64,000 nucleotides of DNA, taken from an uncultured Desulfosarcina sp. (GTDB taxonomy: Bacteria > Desulfobacterota > Desulfobacteria > Desulfobacterales > Desulfosarcinaceae). Numbering within the stretch: the first letter of the stretch is position 1; every line of letters starts with the position of its first letter. Location: assembly GCF_963668215.1 (NCBI RefSeq), contig NZ_OY764190.1:5332001-5396000 (forward strand), in the 5' to 3' direction. The position numbers were made by a program, and so were the translations under genes. Below, piece by piece: positions 44,683 through 51,986 of the stretch. The notes beneath the pieces are model-generated. The model ran no database searches, was not told the DNA's origin, and worked only from the letters and a program-made list of their open reading frames with translations.

Positions 44683-45342
44683 CTATCCCTGGGCGGCTGT
44701 GGGATTGATGCGGATTTCCACCCGTCGGTTCATCTGGCGACCCTCCGGCGTTTCATTGGTGGCTACGGGACGGCTCTCTCCGTATCCGAGGATGTTAACC
44801 CGATAGGCCTGAACGCCCCGCTGCACCAATAGATTTTTTACGCTGTTGGCCCGCCGCTCGGAAAGCTGCTGGTTGTAGGCTTCCGAACCCGTGCTGTCCG
44901 TGTGGCCTTCCACCAGGATGGCGGTCTGCGGATATTTGACCATGATCTGGGCAATGCGGTCCAGTTCGTTGTACAACCCCGGTCTCACGACATCGGAATC
45001 CAGATCGAAACTGACGTCGCCTTTCAGGGTAATGGCCAGCAGATCCCCTTCCCGTTTAACGGCGGCCGCCTCGGAAGCGGCCAGCGCATCGCGCATTTCC
45101 GCTTCCTGTTTGTCCATCATATGGCCGACGCCGGCACCGGCGGCAGCTCCTACGGCAGCGCCGGCAGCCGCCCCTAAAAGCGTTCCTTGGGTATCCCTGC
45201 CAATGGCCTGTCCCAATACGGCACCGGCGATCGCGCCACCGGCGGCCCCGTAGGCGGCGCCCTTGCCGGTATTGGTCTGGGGGGTGGCGCAACCGCTGAG
45301 AATCAGCAGCCCGATCATTCCGATCCATAGCGATTTATTCAT
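44683..45342 (-). CDS. OmpA-domain lipoprotein with glycine zipper
   Basis: A 219-residue lipoprotein (lipobox LILSGC). Residues ~28-75 are a glycine zipper (AAYGAAGGAIAGAVLGQAIG, GAAAGAAVGAAAGAGVG), and the C-terminal ~115 residues form an OmpA-like peptidoglycan-binding domain (VEGHTDSTGSEAYNQQLSERRA, DIGYGES-type ending). The start at 45342 is set by AGGAG upstream and gives a typical signal peptide. It is a YiaD/Pal-like cell wall anchor. It lies between the sigma operon and the paralogue gene but has its own terminator and no ECF promoter. Confidence 0.92.
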   Translation of the reverse strand: MNKSLWIGMIGLLILSGCATPQTNTGKGAAYGAAGGAIAGAVLGQAIGRDTQGTLLGAAAGAAVGAAAGAGVGHMMDKQEAEMRDALAASEAAAVKREGDLLAITLKGDVSFDLDSDVVRPGLYNELDRIAQIMVKYPQTAILVEGHTDSTGSEAYNQQLSERRANSVKNLLVQRGVQAYRVNILGYGESRPVATNETPEGRQMNRRVEIRINPTAAQG

Positions 45343-45426
45343 CGTTGCCTCTCCTGTCTGATTATCTTCATAAAATTCGGTACCCAATATAATCCATGCC
45401 GCAGCAGTTGTCCAAAACAAAAACGG

Positions 45427-45464
45427 CAGACCGGGCCTTTGCTCCCCATAGTCGGCCCGGTCTG
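45427..45464 (-). terminator. Terminator after the 152-aa exported protein gene
   Basis: An 11-bp perfect stem (CAGACCGGGCC / GGCCCGGTCTG) with a 16-nt loop, followed on the minus strand by GCCGTTTTTGTTTT. Confidence 0.8.
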
Positions 45465-45496
45465 TTCATTCACCATTACTGGGCATCGGAAATCGA

Positions 45497-45955
45497 TCAG
45501 TATCGCCTATTTTTATGATGATTTCCGGGTACCGGGCCATGGCCCTGCGGTTTGTTCCGGTCATTGAAGGGCGAACGGTTTCCTGGCTGCCGGTAGCCAT
45601 CCCTTGGGGCCATGCGCCTATGATGTGAATCGCCTGGATAAACGCCGGGACCATGGTGGTATCGTTTCCAGTGGCGGTGAGGAGCCCCGTAATACGGTTT
45701 CCAGGGTGCAGGGTGGCGAACTTCCCGATGATAATGCCTGATAGGTGCCCTGGGAGAATGAACCGTGCATCCCGGCAGGCAAAAATGGGTGGCGGAGTGG
45801 TGGATCAGTGCGCTTCCAAGGATCGCCGCCCCGACACCGATGGCGACCCCCTCCCAGCGGTGCTGCTGTGGTGAACCCGCCCACGCAGAAGGGGTAGCGA
45901 AGATTAATGTTACACTGGCTGTAGCCGCTACGATGAACCCTTTTCTGATTTTCAT
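45497..45955 (-). CDS. Exported His-rich paralogue, ECF sigma target
   Basis: A 152-residue protein with a signal peptide (cleavage after AWAG). The mature N terminus QQHRWEGVAIGVGAAILGSAL is almost identical to that of 42308-42676, but the rest is different: His/Arg/Pro-rich and low complexity (PHRHWKRYHHGPG...), possibly metal-binding. The ATG at 45955 has CAGGAGG upstream. Its ECF promoter (45988-46015) matches that of the sigma gene, so the two exported proteins and the sigma form one regulon. Confidence 0.78.
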   Translation of the reverse strand: MKIRKGFIVAATASVTLIFATPSAWAGSPQQHRWEGVAIGVGAAILGSALIHHSATHFCLPGCTVHSPRAPIRHYHREVRHPAPWKPYYGAPHRHWKRYHHGPGVYPGDSHHRRMAPRDGYRQPGNRSPFNDRNKPQGHGPVPGNHHKNRRY

Positions 45956-45987
45956 TTTCGGCCTCCTGTTGTTCGGTTTGGTACAGA

Positions 45988-46015
45988 TAGACACCGGCGG
46001 CCGAAAAAAGTTCAA
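45988..46015 (-). promoter_or_regulatory. ECF sigma promoter, copy A
   Basis: Minus-strand TTGAACTTT, 11 bp, GGTGTCTA; 33 bp upstream of the ATG at 45955. Confidence 0.75.
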
Positions 46016-46038
46016 TGCTTGGATTCAGTCTGTGTTTG

Positions 46039-47133
46039 TCATGAACCCGCTGTTCGCTGCAACTGCCCATGGGCGGTAAGTAAAATATCCTCGGTCTCCT
46101 CCCAGCCGATGCAGGCATCGGTGATGGACACGAATGGATTGAGGTCTTCCTTGCGGGTTTCGCCATACACGAAAGGCTGGCTGCCTTCCTCGATGTTGCT
46201 TTCCAGCATCAAACCGCAAATGGCCTTGTTGGGCCGGATGGAAAGGCCGTTGGTGTGGCCCATGCGCTGAATCAGGACGTGATTGAAGACCTCCCCCTGG
46301 CGGCGGTAGTCCTTACCCGAATTTTTGTGGGAACAGTCCACGACGACCGATTGAATCAACGACGGATATTTGGACAGAAAGCCAACCGCTTCGGCGATAC
46401 TGACCGGATCGTAATTGGGGCGTTTGCCGCCGCGCAATACGATATGGCAGTAGCGATTGCCACCGGAAAAGACCCGTGAAGTGACGCCATGGGGGTCGTT
46501 GCCCACAAAAACCTGGGGGCTGGAGGCGGCCAGCAGGGCGTTGATGGCCGTGTTCAGATTGCCGTCGGTTCCGTTTTTGAATCCCACCGGCATGGAAAAG
46601 GCGCTGGCCCACTCGCGGTGATTCTGGGATTCGGTCGTCCGGGCGCCGATACAGGCCCAGGCGATCAACCCGGACAGACGCTCGGCAGCCGTCTGGCTCA
46701 GGATTTCGGTGCCTACGGCCACACCCAACTCATTGAGATCCATCAATATCTTGCGGGCTTTGCGCAAGCCCTCATCGATGTCGAACGTCTTTTTATCGAT
46801 ATGGGGGTCGGAGATCAGGCCTTTGAAGCCCACATTGGTGCGGGGTTTTTCGAAATAGACCCGCATGACCAGCTTGATGGTCGTTTTGATCTTTTCCTGC
46901 AACCCGGCCAGCCGCTTGCCGTATTCGACGGCCTGGCGGTGGCTGATGATGGAACACGGCCCGGTGATCACCATCAGGCGGCTGTCCTTGCCGCTCAGGA
47001 TATCCTTGATTTCCTGGCGGCTGTCCATCACGGTCCGGGTGGCGGTTTCCGTCATGGGGAATTCTTCCCGAAGCTGGTCCGGGGTAATGATCGAAGTGCG
47101 TTTGATTACATTTAAATCGTATGTTTTCTGCAT
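46039..47133 (-). CDS. 3-deoxy-7-phosphoheptulonate (DAHP) synthase, class I
   Basis: A 364-residue AroF/G/H-type DAHP synthase, first enzyme of the shikimate pathway (PEP + erythrose 4-phosphate). Signature segments are LMVITGPCSIISHRQAVEYG, MRVYFEKPRTNVGFKGLI, AWACIGARTTESQNHREWAS and VVVDCSHKNSGKDYRRQ; the metal Cys (GPCS) and His are present. Which aromatic amino acid inhibits it cannot be read here. It stands alone between the ECF cluster and a tRNA gene. Confidence 0.95.
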   Translation of the reverse strand: MQKTYDLNVIKRTSIITPDQLREEFPMTETATRTVMDSRQEIKDILSGKDSRLMVITGPCSIISHRQAVEYGKRLAGLQEKIKTTIKLVMRVYFEKPRTNVGFKGLISDPHIDKKTFDIDEGLRKARKILMDLNELGVAVGTEILSQTAAERLSGLIAWACIGARTTESQNHREWASAFSMPVGFKNGTDGNLNTAINALLAASSPQVFVGNDPHGVTSRVFSGGNRYCHIVLRGGKRPNYDPVSIAEAVGFLSKYPSLIQSVVVDCSHKNSGKDYRRQGEVFNHVLIQRMGHTNGLSIRPNKAICGLMLESNIEEGSQPFVYGETRKEDLNPFVSITDACIGWEETEDILLTAHGQLQRTAGS

Positions 47134-47230
47134 GTTGTTTCCGTATATCTCATCTTATTGGTTAAACAATGGATTCGCTTCGAAATCGTTTTACTACCAT
47201 AATGAAGAGGTCAACTCAATACAGACGAAA

Positions 47231-47272
47231 TAATTCAAGGGATTTAGCAGAATCACTAAATCCCTTGAATTA
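47231..47272 (-). terminator. Hairpin directly after tRNA-Leu
   Basis: A 16-bp perfect stem (TAATTCAAGGGATTTA / TAAATCCCTTGAATTA) with a 10-nt loop begins one base after the tRNA CCA end; a weak T-run follows on the minus strand. It likely terminates the tRNA transcript and may aid 3' processing. Confidence 0.75.
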
Positions 47273-47273
47273 T

Positions 47274-47361
47274 TGGTGCCTAGGGCCGGAATCGAACCGG
47301 CACGGGGTATAACCCCGAGGGATTTTAAGTCCCTTGCGTCTACCAATTCCGCCACCCAGGC
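47274..47361 (-). tRNA. tRNA-Leu (anticodon TAA)
   Basis: An 88-nt class II tRNA, on the minus strand, starting GCCTGGGTGGCGGAATTGG and ending GGCACCA with the CCA encoded. The acceptor stem pairs GCCTGGG with CCTAGGC, one G-T wobble. The anticodon loop CTTAAAA gives TAA, reading UUA leucine codons. The variable arm CGGGGTTATACCCCG is long, as in leucine tRNAs, and the T arm GGTTCGATTCC is canonical. A promoter lies about 50 bp upstream. Confidence 0.97.
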
Positions 47362-47419
47362 AATCGTTGAATTCTGTAAATGGAATGTGCGGATTGAAGG
47401 ATAACCGTTCGTGAGGCTG

Positions 47420-47448
47420 CTATTAACGGGATTCTACTGGAATGTCAA
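47420..47448 (-). promoter_or_regulatory. Promoter of tRNA-Leu
   Basis: Minus-strand TTGACA (47443-47448), 17-bp spacer and TAATAG (47420-47425), about 60 bp before the tRNA 5' end. Confidence 0.7.
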
Positions 47449-47463
47449 GGAAATCAATCGTCT

Positions 47464-48165
47464 TCAGGCAACCGAAGAGGTTCTTTCCCCCAGGCGGAAA
47501 AAATCAACAACCCCATGGCAGCGGCAGGCTGTGGCAATCATCAGATGGCGCTGACGGTTGTTGCATACCGTCTCCAGGGCATGGAAAAATTCGTCCGGAT
47601 AAATACCGCCAACACCGGGCAGCAATTGGTGGCTTCGGATGACGATGGGCAGCACACCGTCAAAATCCAATCCTGCCAGAAGTCGGAACAGGTCCATGGG
47701 TCTGGGTTTTCCGGTGTGCGTGCAGATGGTCTCCGGTTCAGGGCAGTTGTCCGGGCAGATAAAGTCGGCATGGCTGACATACGCCTGCCCAACGGCGCCC
47801 CGCATGGCGTGCGGCATTCGAGCCAGCCATCCGTCCGGGATATCGATGGGGATTATTTTATATTTTTTCGTAAGGTTGGATTTTAACCATTCATACGCGA
47901 CATGAATAGGAATAGCCGGCACGACAATGTCTACCGGCGCCTGCGGCTGCAATTTGGTCGCAAGCCATTGGATTCCGTCCTGCTGGATGGCGATCACCTT
48001 GCCGTGCCCCAGGTCCGTCGACTTTTTGTCGACGACGGTGATCGCCGCATCGGCTTTCTTTTTGCCGATCCGCTCCACGGCGATCTGCCCGAAACGACCG
48101 GCACCGATAATCCAGAATCGTTCCAATCCCTTAAGCGGGTCGCTTTGTCGCTTGTCTTTGGCCAT
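47464..48165 (-). CDS. Uncharacterised protein with Rossmann-like N terminus
   Basis: A 233-residue protein whose N terminus (RFWIIGAGRFGQIAVERI) is a nucleotide-binding Rossmann loop followed by AITVVDKK. Later a Cys-rich segment (CPDNCPEPETICTHTG) could bind metal or a cofactor, and CRCHGVVDFFRLGER ends the protein. I do not recognise the family. The start at 48165 (MAKDKRQ) avoids overlap with divergent maf; a GTG at 48201 would overlap maf. No ribosome site is decisive. Confidence 0.65.
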   Translation of the reverse strand: MAKDKRQSDPLKGLERFWIIGAGRFGQIAVERIGKKKADAAITVVDKKSTDLGHGKVIAIQQDGIQWLATKLQPQAPVDIVVPAIPIHVAYEWLKSNLTKKYKIIPIDIPDGWLARMPHAMRGAVGQAYVSHADFICPDNCPEPETICTHTGKPRPMDLFRLLAGLDFDGVLPIVIRSHQLLPGVGGIYPDEFFHALETVCNNRQRHLMIATACRCHGVVDFFRLGERTSSVA

Positions 48166-48190
48166 GGCATTTGATAAAAACGGGGATAAT

Positions 48191-48826
48191 ATGACCAGCA
48201 CCGCACCGCATTTGATTCTTGCTTCCCAGTCCCCCCGGCGTCGCTACCTCCTCGAACAGGCCGGCCTGAGGTTTTCGGTGATTCCCAGCACCGTCGACGA
48301 GGACGCCATTGAGTTAACAGAACCGGGCGCCTATGTCAAAACATTGGCCCGGGCCAAGGCCGAAGCGGTGGCGATGGAATACCCCGAAAGCTGGGTGATC
48401 GGAGCGGACACGATCGTTACTATCGATAGCGCTATTTTAGGCAAACCCGGCGATCCCGAAGAAGCCCGCCGGATGCTCGAACAACTCAGCGGCCAGTCCC
48501 ACGATGTCTACACGGGCTATGCCATCGTCTGCAAAAAACGCCGTCTGACCGTCAGCAAGGCGATTCGCACCGACGTGCAGTTCAAGGAACTCAATGCAAA
48601 AGAGATTGAATGGTACATTCAGACCGGAGAGCCCTTTGACAAGGCCGGTGCCTACGCCATCCAGGGGATGGGCACCTTTCTGGTGCGTCGCATCAACGGG
48701 TCCTACACCAATGTCGTCGGCCTTCCCGTGTGCGAAGTGATCGAAGACCTGCTGAATCTGGGGGTGGTTTCCATGGACCGTTCGCTTCCGCCGGAAGCCA
48801 GGGAAACGAAAGGAACGCAACCGTGA
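48191..48826 (+). CDS. maf: Maf-family nucleoside triphosphate pyrophosphatase
   Basis: A 211-residue Maf protein. LILASQSPRRRYLLEQAGL at the N terminus is the family signature, and SWVIGADTIVTIDSAILGKP contains the catalytic region; FDKAGAYAIQGMG is the third conserved stretch. Maf proteins hydrolyse dTTP/UTP or modified nucleotides and are linked to septum control. The ATG has GGGG upstream at 5 bp. The stop overlaps the yggS start (GTGA), so maf-yggS-queH-M48 is one operon. Confidence 0.93.
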   Translation: MTSTAPHLILASQSPRRRYLLEQAGLRFSVIPSTVDEDAIELTEPGAYVKTLARAKAEAVAMEYPESWVIGADTIVTIDSAILGKPGDPEEARRMLEQLSGQSHDVYTGYAIVCKKRRLTVSKAIRTDVQFKELNAKEIEWYIQTGEPFDKAGAYAIQGMGTFLVRRINGSYTNVVGLPVCEVIEDLLNLGVVSMDRSLPPEARETKGTQP

Positions 48827-49506
48827 AGGAACGCCTGCAACGGGTTAAAAATCGAATTGCCGAAGCCGCCCGGACCTGCGGCCGCGATCCGTCCGCCGTC
48901 CGCCTGGTGGCGGTAAGCAAGACCGTCGATGCTAATCGGGTGGCCCGGGCTATCGAGGCCGGCGCCGACATTCTGGGGGAAAACTACATCCAGGAGGCCC
49001 GGGACAAGTTCAACGCCCTTTACGACCGACCGGTGGCCTGGCATTTCATCGGGCACCTGCAATCCAACAAAGCCAAATACGCCGTGCGCATGTTCGACCT
49101 GATCCATTCGGTGGATTCCCATAAACTGGCAAAAGCACTGGATAAAGAAGCGCGCAAAAACGAAAAGGTGCAGGATATCCTCATCCAGGTGAACATCAGC
49201 CAGGAGGAAACCAAATCGGGGATCGATGCCGCCGAAGCAGTCGAACTGATCACCGGGATCGGCGCCCTGAAAAACGTTCGAATAAAAGGCCTGATGACCA
49301 TGCCGCCCTTTTTCGACCAGCCGGAAAAGGCCCGTCCCTATTTCCGCCAGCTTGCCCGTCTGCGGGATCGTATTGCCGAGGCCGAAATACCCGGTGTTGC
49401 CATGGATGAACTCTCCATGGGCATGACCGGCGATTTCGAAGTGGCCATTGCCGAGGGCGCCACCCTGGTTCGCATCGGCACCGCGATTTTTGGAGCCCGC
49501 CAGTGA
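48823..49506 (+). CDS. YggS-family PLP-binding protein (PLPBP)
   Basis: A 227-residue PLP homeostasis protein. The PLP lysine lies in LVAVSKTVDAN (residue ~29); LGENYIQEARDK, WHFIGHLQSNKAK and the phosphate-binding MGMTGDFEVAIAEGATLVRIGTAIFG are classical. Start is the GTG at 48823 that overlaps the maf stop, with AAAGGA upstream; using a start further upstream would enter maf. It buffers PLP supply rather than catalysing a known reaction. Confidence 0.94.
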   Translation: MKERLQRVKNRIAEAARTCGRDPSAVRLVAVSKTVDANRVARAIEAGADILGENYIQEARDKFNALYDRPVAWHFIGHLQSNKAKYAVRMFDLIHSVDSHKLAKALDKEARKNEKVQDILIQVNISQEETKSGIDAAEAVELITGIGALKNVRIKGLMTMPPFFDQPEKARPYFRQLARLRDRIAEAEIPGVAMDELSMGMTGDFEVAIAEGATLVRIGTAIFGARQ

Positions 49507-50087
49507 AGCTGCTCATCCACATCTGCTGCGGCCCGTGCAGCATCTATCCGGTCTGGGTGCTGCGGGACGACCGCCACGAAGTCATGGGTTTCTTTTATCG
49601 CAGCAACATCCACCCCTTTACCGAGTGCCTGCGCCGGGAAGAGACCCTTAAAACCTACGCCGAATCGATAGCGCTTAAACTGCTGGTTCAGCCTGGATAC
49701 GAAATCGAAAATTTCCTGCGCAATGTGGCCTTCAGGGAAGCGGAGCGCTGCACCACCTGCTACCACGACCGCCTGACCACCACGGCCCAATACGCCAAAA
49801 AGGGAAAATTCGACGGCTTCACCTCCACCCTGCTGTACAGCCGCTTTCAAAAACACGACCAGATCCGGTCTATCGGCGAAGCGGTGGGCAAATCCATCGG
49901 CGTACCCTTTTATTACCATGATTTTCGCGAAGGGTGGAAAGCGGGTATCGAGGAATCCAGACAATTGGGCATGTACCGCCAACAGTACTGCGGCTGTATT
50001 TACAGTGAAAAAGAACGCTACTACCGCCAGTCCAGGAAAGGCAAGCTCCCTCAACCGGCCGGCGCGGCAGGCGCACAAACCTCCTGA
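49503..50087 (+). CDS. queH: Epoxyqueuosine reductase QueH
   Basis: A 194-residue QueH (DUF208), the cobalamin-independent enzyme that reduces epoxyqueuosine to queuosine in tRNA. Cysteine motifs are intact: HICCGPC at the N terminus, ERCTTCYHDRLTTTAQ in the middle and QYCGCIYSEKERY near the end, coordinating an iron-sulfur/metal site. Start is a GTG overlapping yggS stop (GTGA). No queG is needed if this is the functional reductase. Confidence 0.92.
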   Translation: MKLLIHICCGPCSIYPVWVLRDDRHEVMGFFYRSNIHPFTECLRREETLKTYAESIALKLLVQPGYEIENFLRNVAFREAERCTTCYHDRLTTTAQYAKKGKFDGFTSTLLYSRFQKHDQIRSIGEAVGKSIGVPFYYHDFREGWKAGIEESRQLGMYRQQYCGCIYSEKERYYRQSRKGKLPQPAGAAGAQTS

Positions 50088-50114
50088 AACCATTCCTGCG
50101 GGACGACAGATCTC

Positions 50115-51950
50115 ATGTTCGCCAACTTCATTTACTTCATCGTTGCCCTGCTGATCTATTCCACCTACCAGCCATCGGAGCAAACCAATTTTCCGCCGCT
50201 GGACACCGCTTTATTCTTCATTTCGCTGCTGCTGCTTTTTACCATCATCTCCAAACGCCAGTTCACCAGAATCGCAGCTTCCATTCACACCAGCACGCCC
50301 GATGAGCTGGACCGACGGTTTTCGTCCACCCTCACCCGCCAGTCCGTTCTGGCCGTGGCCCTGTTCGCCGTGGATGTCTACGGCCTCAATCTTTCCTCTT
50401 TTTTCAGCGACATCTGGATTTTTCAGGCGATTCCCACGCTTGAAGCACTGATCTTCCTGGCGCTTTTCTGCGGCTATCTGGCCCTGGTCTGGTTCAACGC
50501 GTACGGTGCCTATCGACGCATCTATCGTGTAGAAATGAGCCGCAGGGCCTATGTGTCTTCCAACATTCAATTCAGCATTCCCGTCCTGCTGCCCTGGCTG
50601 CTGCTTTCCGGCGTTGCCGACCTAATTTTGGCCCTGCCCTTCGAACTGCCGCGCAAGGTGCTGACCTCGCCAGAAGGTGAAACCGCATATTTTCTTGTGT
50701 TTCTGTTTGTCGTGGCCATCCTGGGGCCGCTGATCATTCAGAAATTCTGGCGTTGCCGTTCCCTGGAAGCCGGATACTTTCGCGAGCGCATCGACGCACT
50801 CTGCCGGCGGGCCGGCGTCGGCTACGCCGACATTCTTTACTGGCCCATTTTCGGCGGCCGCATGATCACCGCCGGAGTGATGGGCCTGGTGCGCCGGTTC
50901 CGCTATATCCTGGTCACCGATGCCCTGCTGCGCATTCTCGATCCTACCGAGGTGGACGCCGTCATCGCCCATGAAATCGGCCATGTCAGAAAACGACACC
51001 TGCTGTTCTATCTCTTTTTCTTCATCGGCTACATGGTGGTCGCCTATGCCACCTTCGACCTGATCGTTTATCTGATCGTCTTTTCCGAGCCGATCTATCG
51101 TTTCGTCTTTTTCACGGGCATCAGCCGCACCACGGTCACCACGGGGCTTTTAAGCCTGGCCATTATTTTCAATTTCCTGGTCTATTTCCGCTTTATTTTC
51201 GGATATTTCATGCGCAACTTCGAACGCCAGGCCGATGCTTTTGTCTACACCCTGTTTGCCAGCGCGACCCCTTTGATCTCCACCTTCCAAAAAATTGTGG
51301 CCGTCTCCGGCCAGTCGGCAGATAAACCGAACTGGCACCACTTCAGCATTCAACAGCGGGTCGATTTCCTGCAGCAATGCGAAGCAGACCGTTCATCCAT
51401 TCTTCGCCACGACCGCAAGGTTCGCAACAGCATCGTTATTTATTTGATTGCCATCGTTCTGGTGGGAATTGCCGGTTACCAGCTAAACTTCGGGCAGGCG
51501 GGAAAACGGTTGAACGAAAAGTTCTTCGAAACCGTTATCCTCAAGGAGCTTTCAGGCGGCGGTGGAAAAGATGCCGGTCTCTATGGCATGCTGGGCGATC
51601 TGTACTTCGGCCGCGGCAACTTCGAGCAGGCCGTCTCGTCTTACCGCAGCGCCCTGGAACTGGAACCGGAAAACGCCCTGGTACTGAACAACTACGCCTG
51701 GCTGCTGGCCACCTGTGAAGATGAGACCCTCCGTGATCCCGAATTGGCGCTGGAATTGGCCCGCAAGGCGGCTTCCATCGAACAGTCGCCCCACATCATG
51801 GACACCCTGGCCGAAAGCCTGTTTGTCAACGGCCATGTGGACGAAGCCATTGCCGTGGCAACCACTGCCCGCACTCTGGCCAAAACCAACCTCCAGTACT
51901 ACAACGGGCAGCTGGAAAAATTCCAAGCTGCCCGTGATAATGAGTATTAG
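50115..51950 (+). CDS. Membrane M48 metallopeptidase with TPR tail
   Basis: A 611-residue integral membrane zinc protease. About eight hydrophobic helices occupy residues 1-420. The zinc motif VIAHEIGHVRKRH (HExxH, residue ~287) and the third ligand in NFERQADAFVYT match M48 (HtpX/CAAX-type). After the membrane part, residues ~480-605 form TPR repeats (GDLYFGRGNFEQAVSSYRSALELEPEN). It may process membrane proteins in quality control; the TPR part may recruit partners. It is the last gene of the maf operon. Confidence 0.87.
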   Translation: MFANFIYFIVALLIYSTYQPSEQTNFPPLDTALFFISLLLLFTIISKRQFTRIAASIHTSTPDELDRRFSSTLTRQSVLAVALFAVDVYGLNLSSFFSDIWIFQAIPTLEALIFLALFCGYLALVWFNAYGAYRRIYRVEMSRRAYVSSNIQFSIPVLLPWLLLSGVADLILALPFELPRKVLTSPEGETAYFLVFLFVVAILGPLIIQKFWRCRSLEAGYFRERIDALCRRAGVGYADILYWPIFGGRMITAGVMGLVRRFRYILVTDALLRILDPTEVDAVIAHEIGHVRKRHLLFYLFFFIGYMVVAYATFDLIVYLIVFSEPIYRFVFFTGISRTTVTTGLLSLAIIFNFLVYFRFIFGYFMRNFERQADAFVYTLFASATPLISTFQKIVAVSGQSADKPNWHHFSIQQRVDFLQQCEADRSSILRHDRKVRNSIVIYLIAIVLVGIAGYQLNFGQAGKRLNEKFFETVILKELSGGGGKDAGLYGMLGDLYFGRGNFEQAVSSYRSALELEPENALVLNNYAWLLATCEDETLRDPELALELARKAASIEQSPHIMDTLAESLFVNGHVDEAIAVATTARTLAKTNLQYYNGQLEKFQAARDNEY

Positions 51951-51983
51951 CTGTTAGCTATCAGCTTTTAGCTAACGGCTAAT
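51946..51983. terminator. Hairpin between convergent genes
   Basis: 13-bp arms ATTAGCTGTTAGC / GCTAACGGCTAAT (one G-T pair) with a 12-nt loop, overlapping the stop codon of the M48 gene and 4 bp from the pilB-like stop. No clear T-run, so termination is tentative. Confidence 0.45.
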
Positions 51984-51986
51984 CGC

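Noticed and set aside
44423..44806. 127-codon plus-strand frame between the sigma and OmpA genes
   Set aside because: It runs through a terminator and into ompA on the opposite strand, and its Arg/Pro-rich translation looks random.
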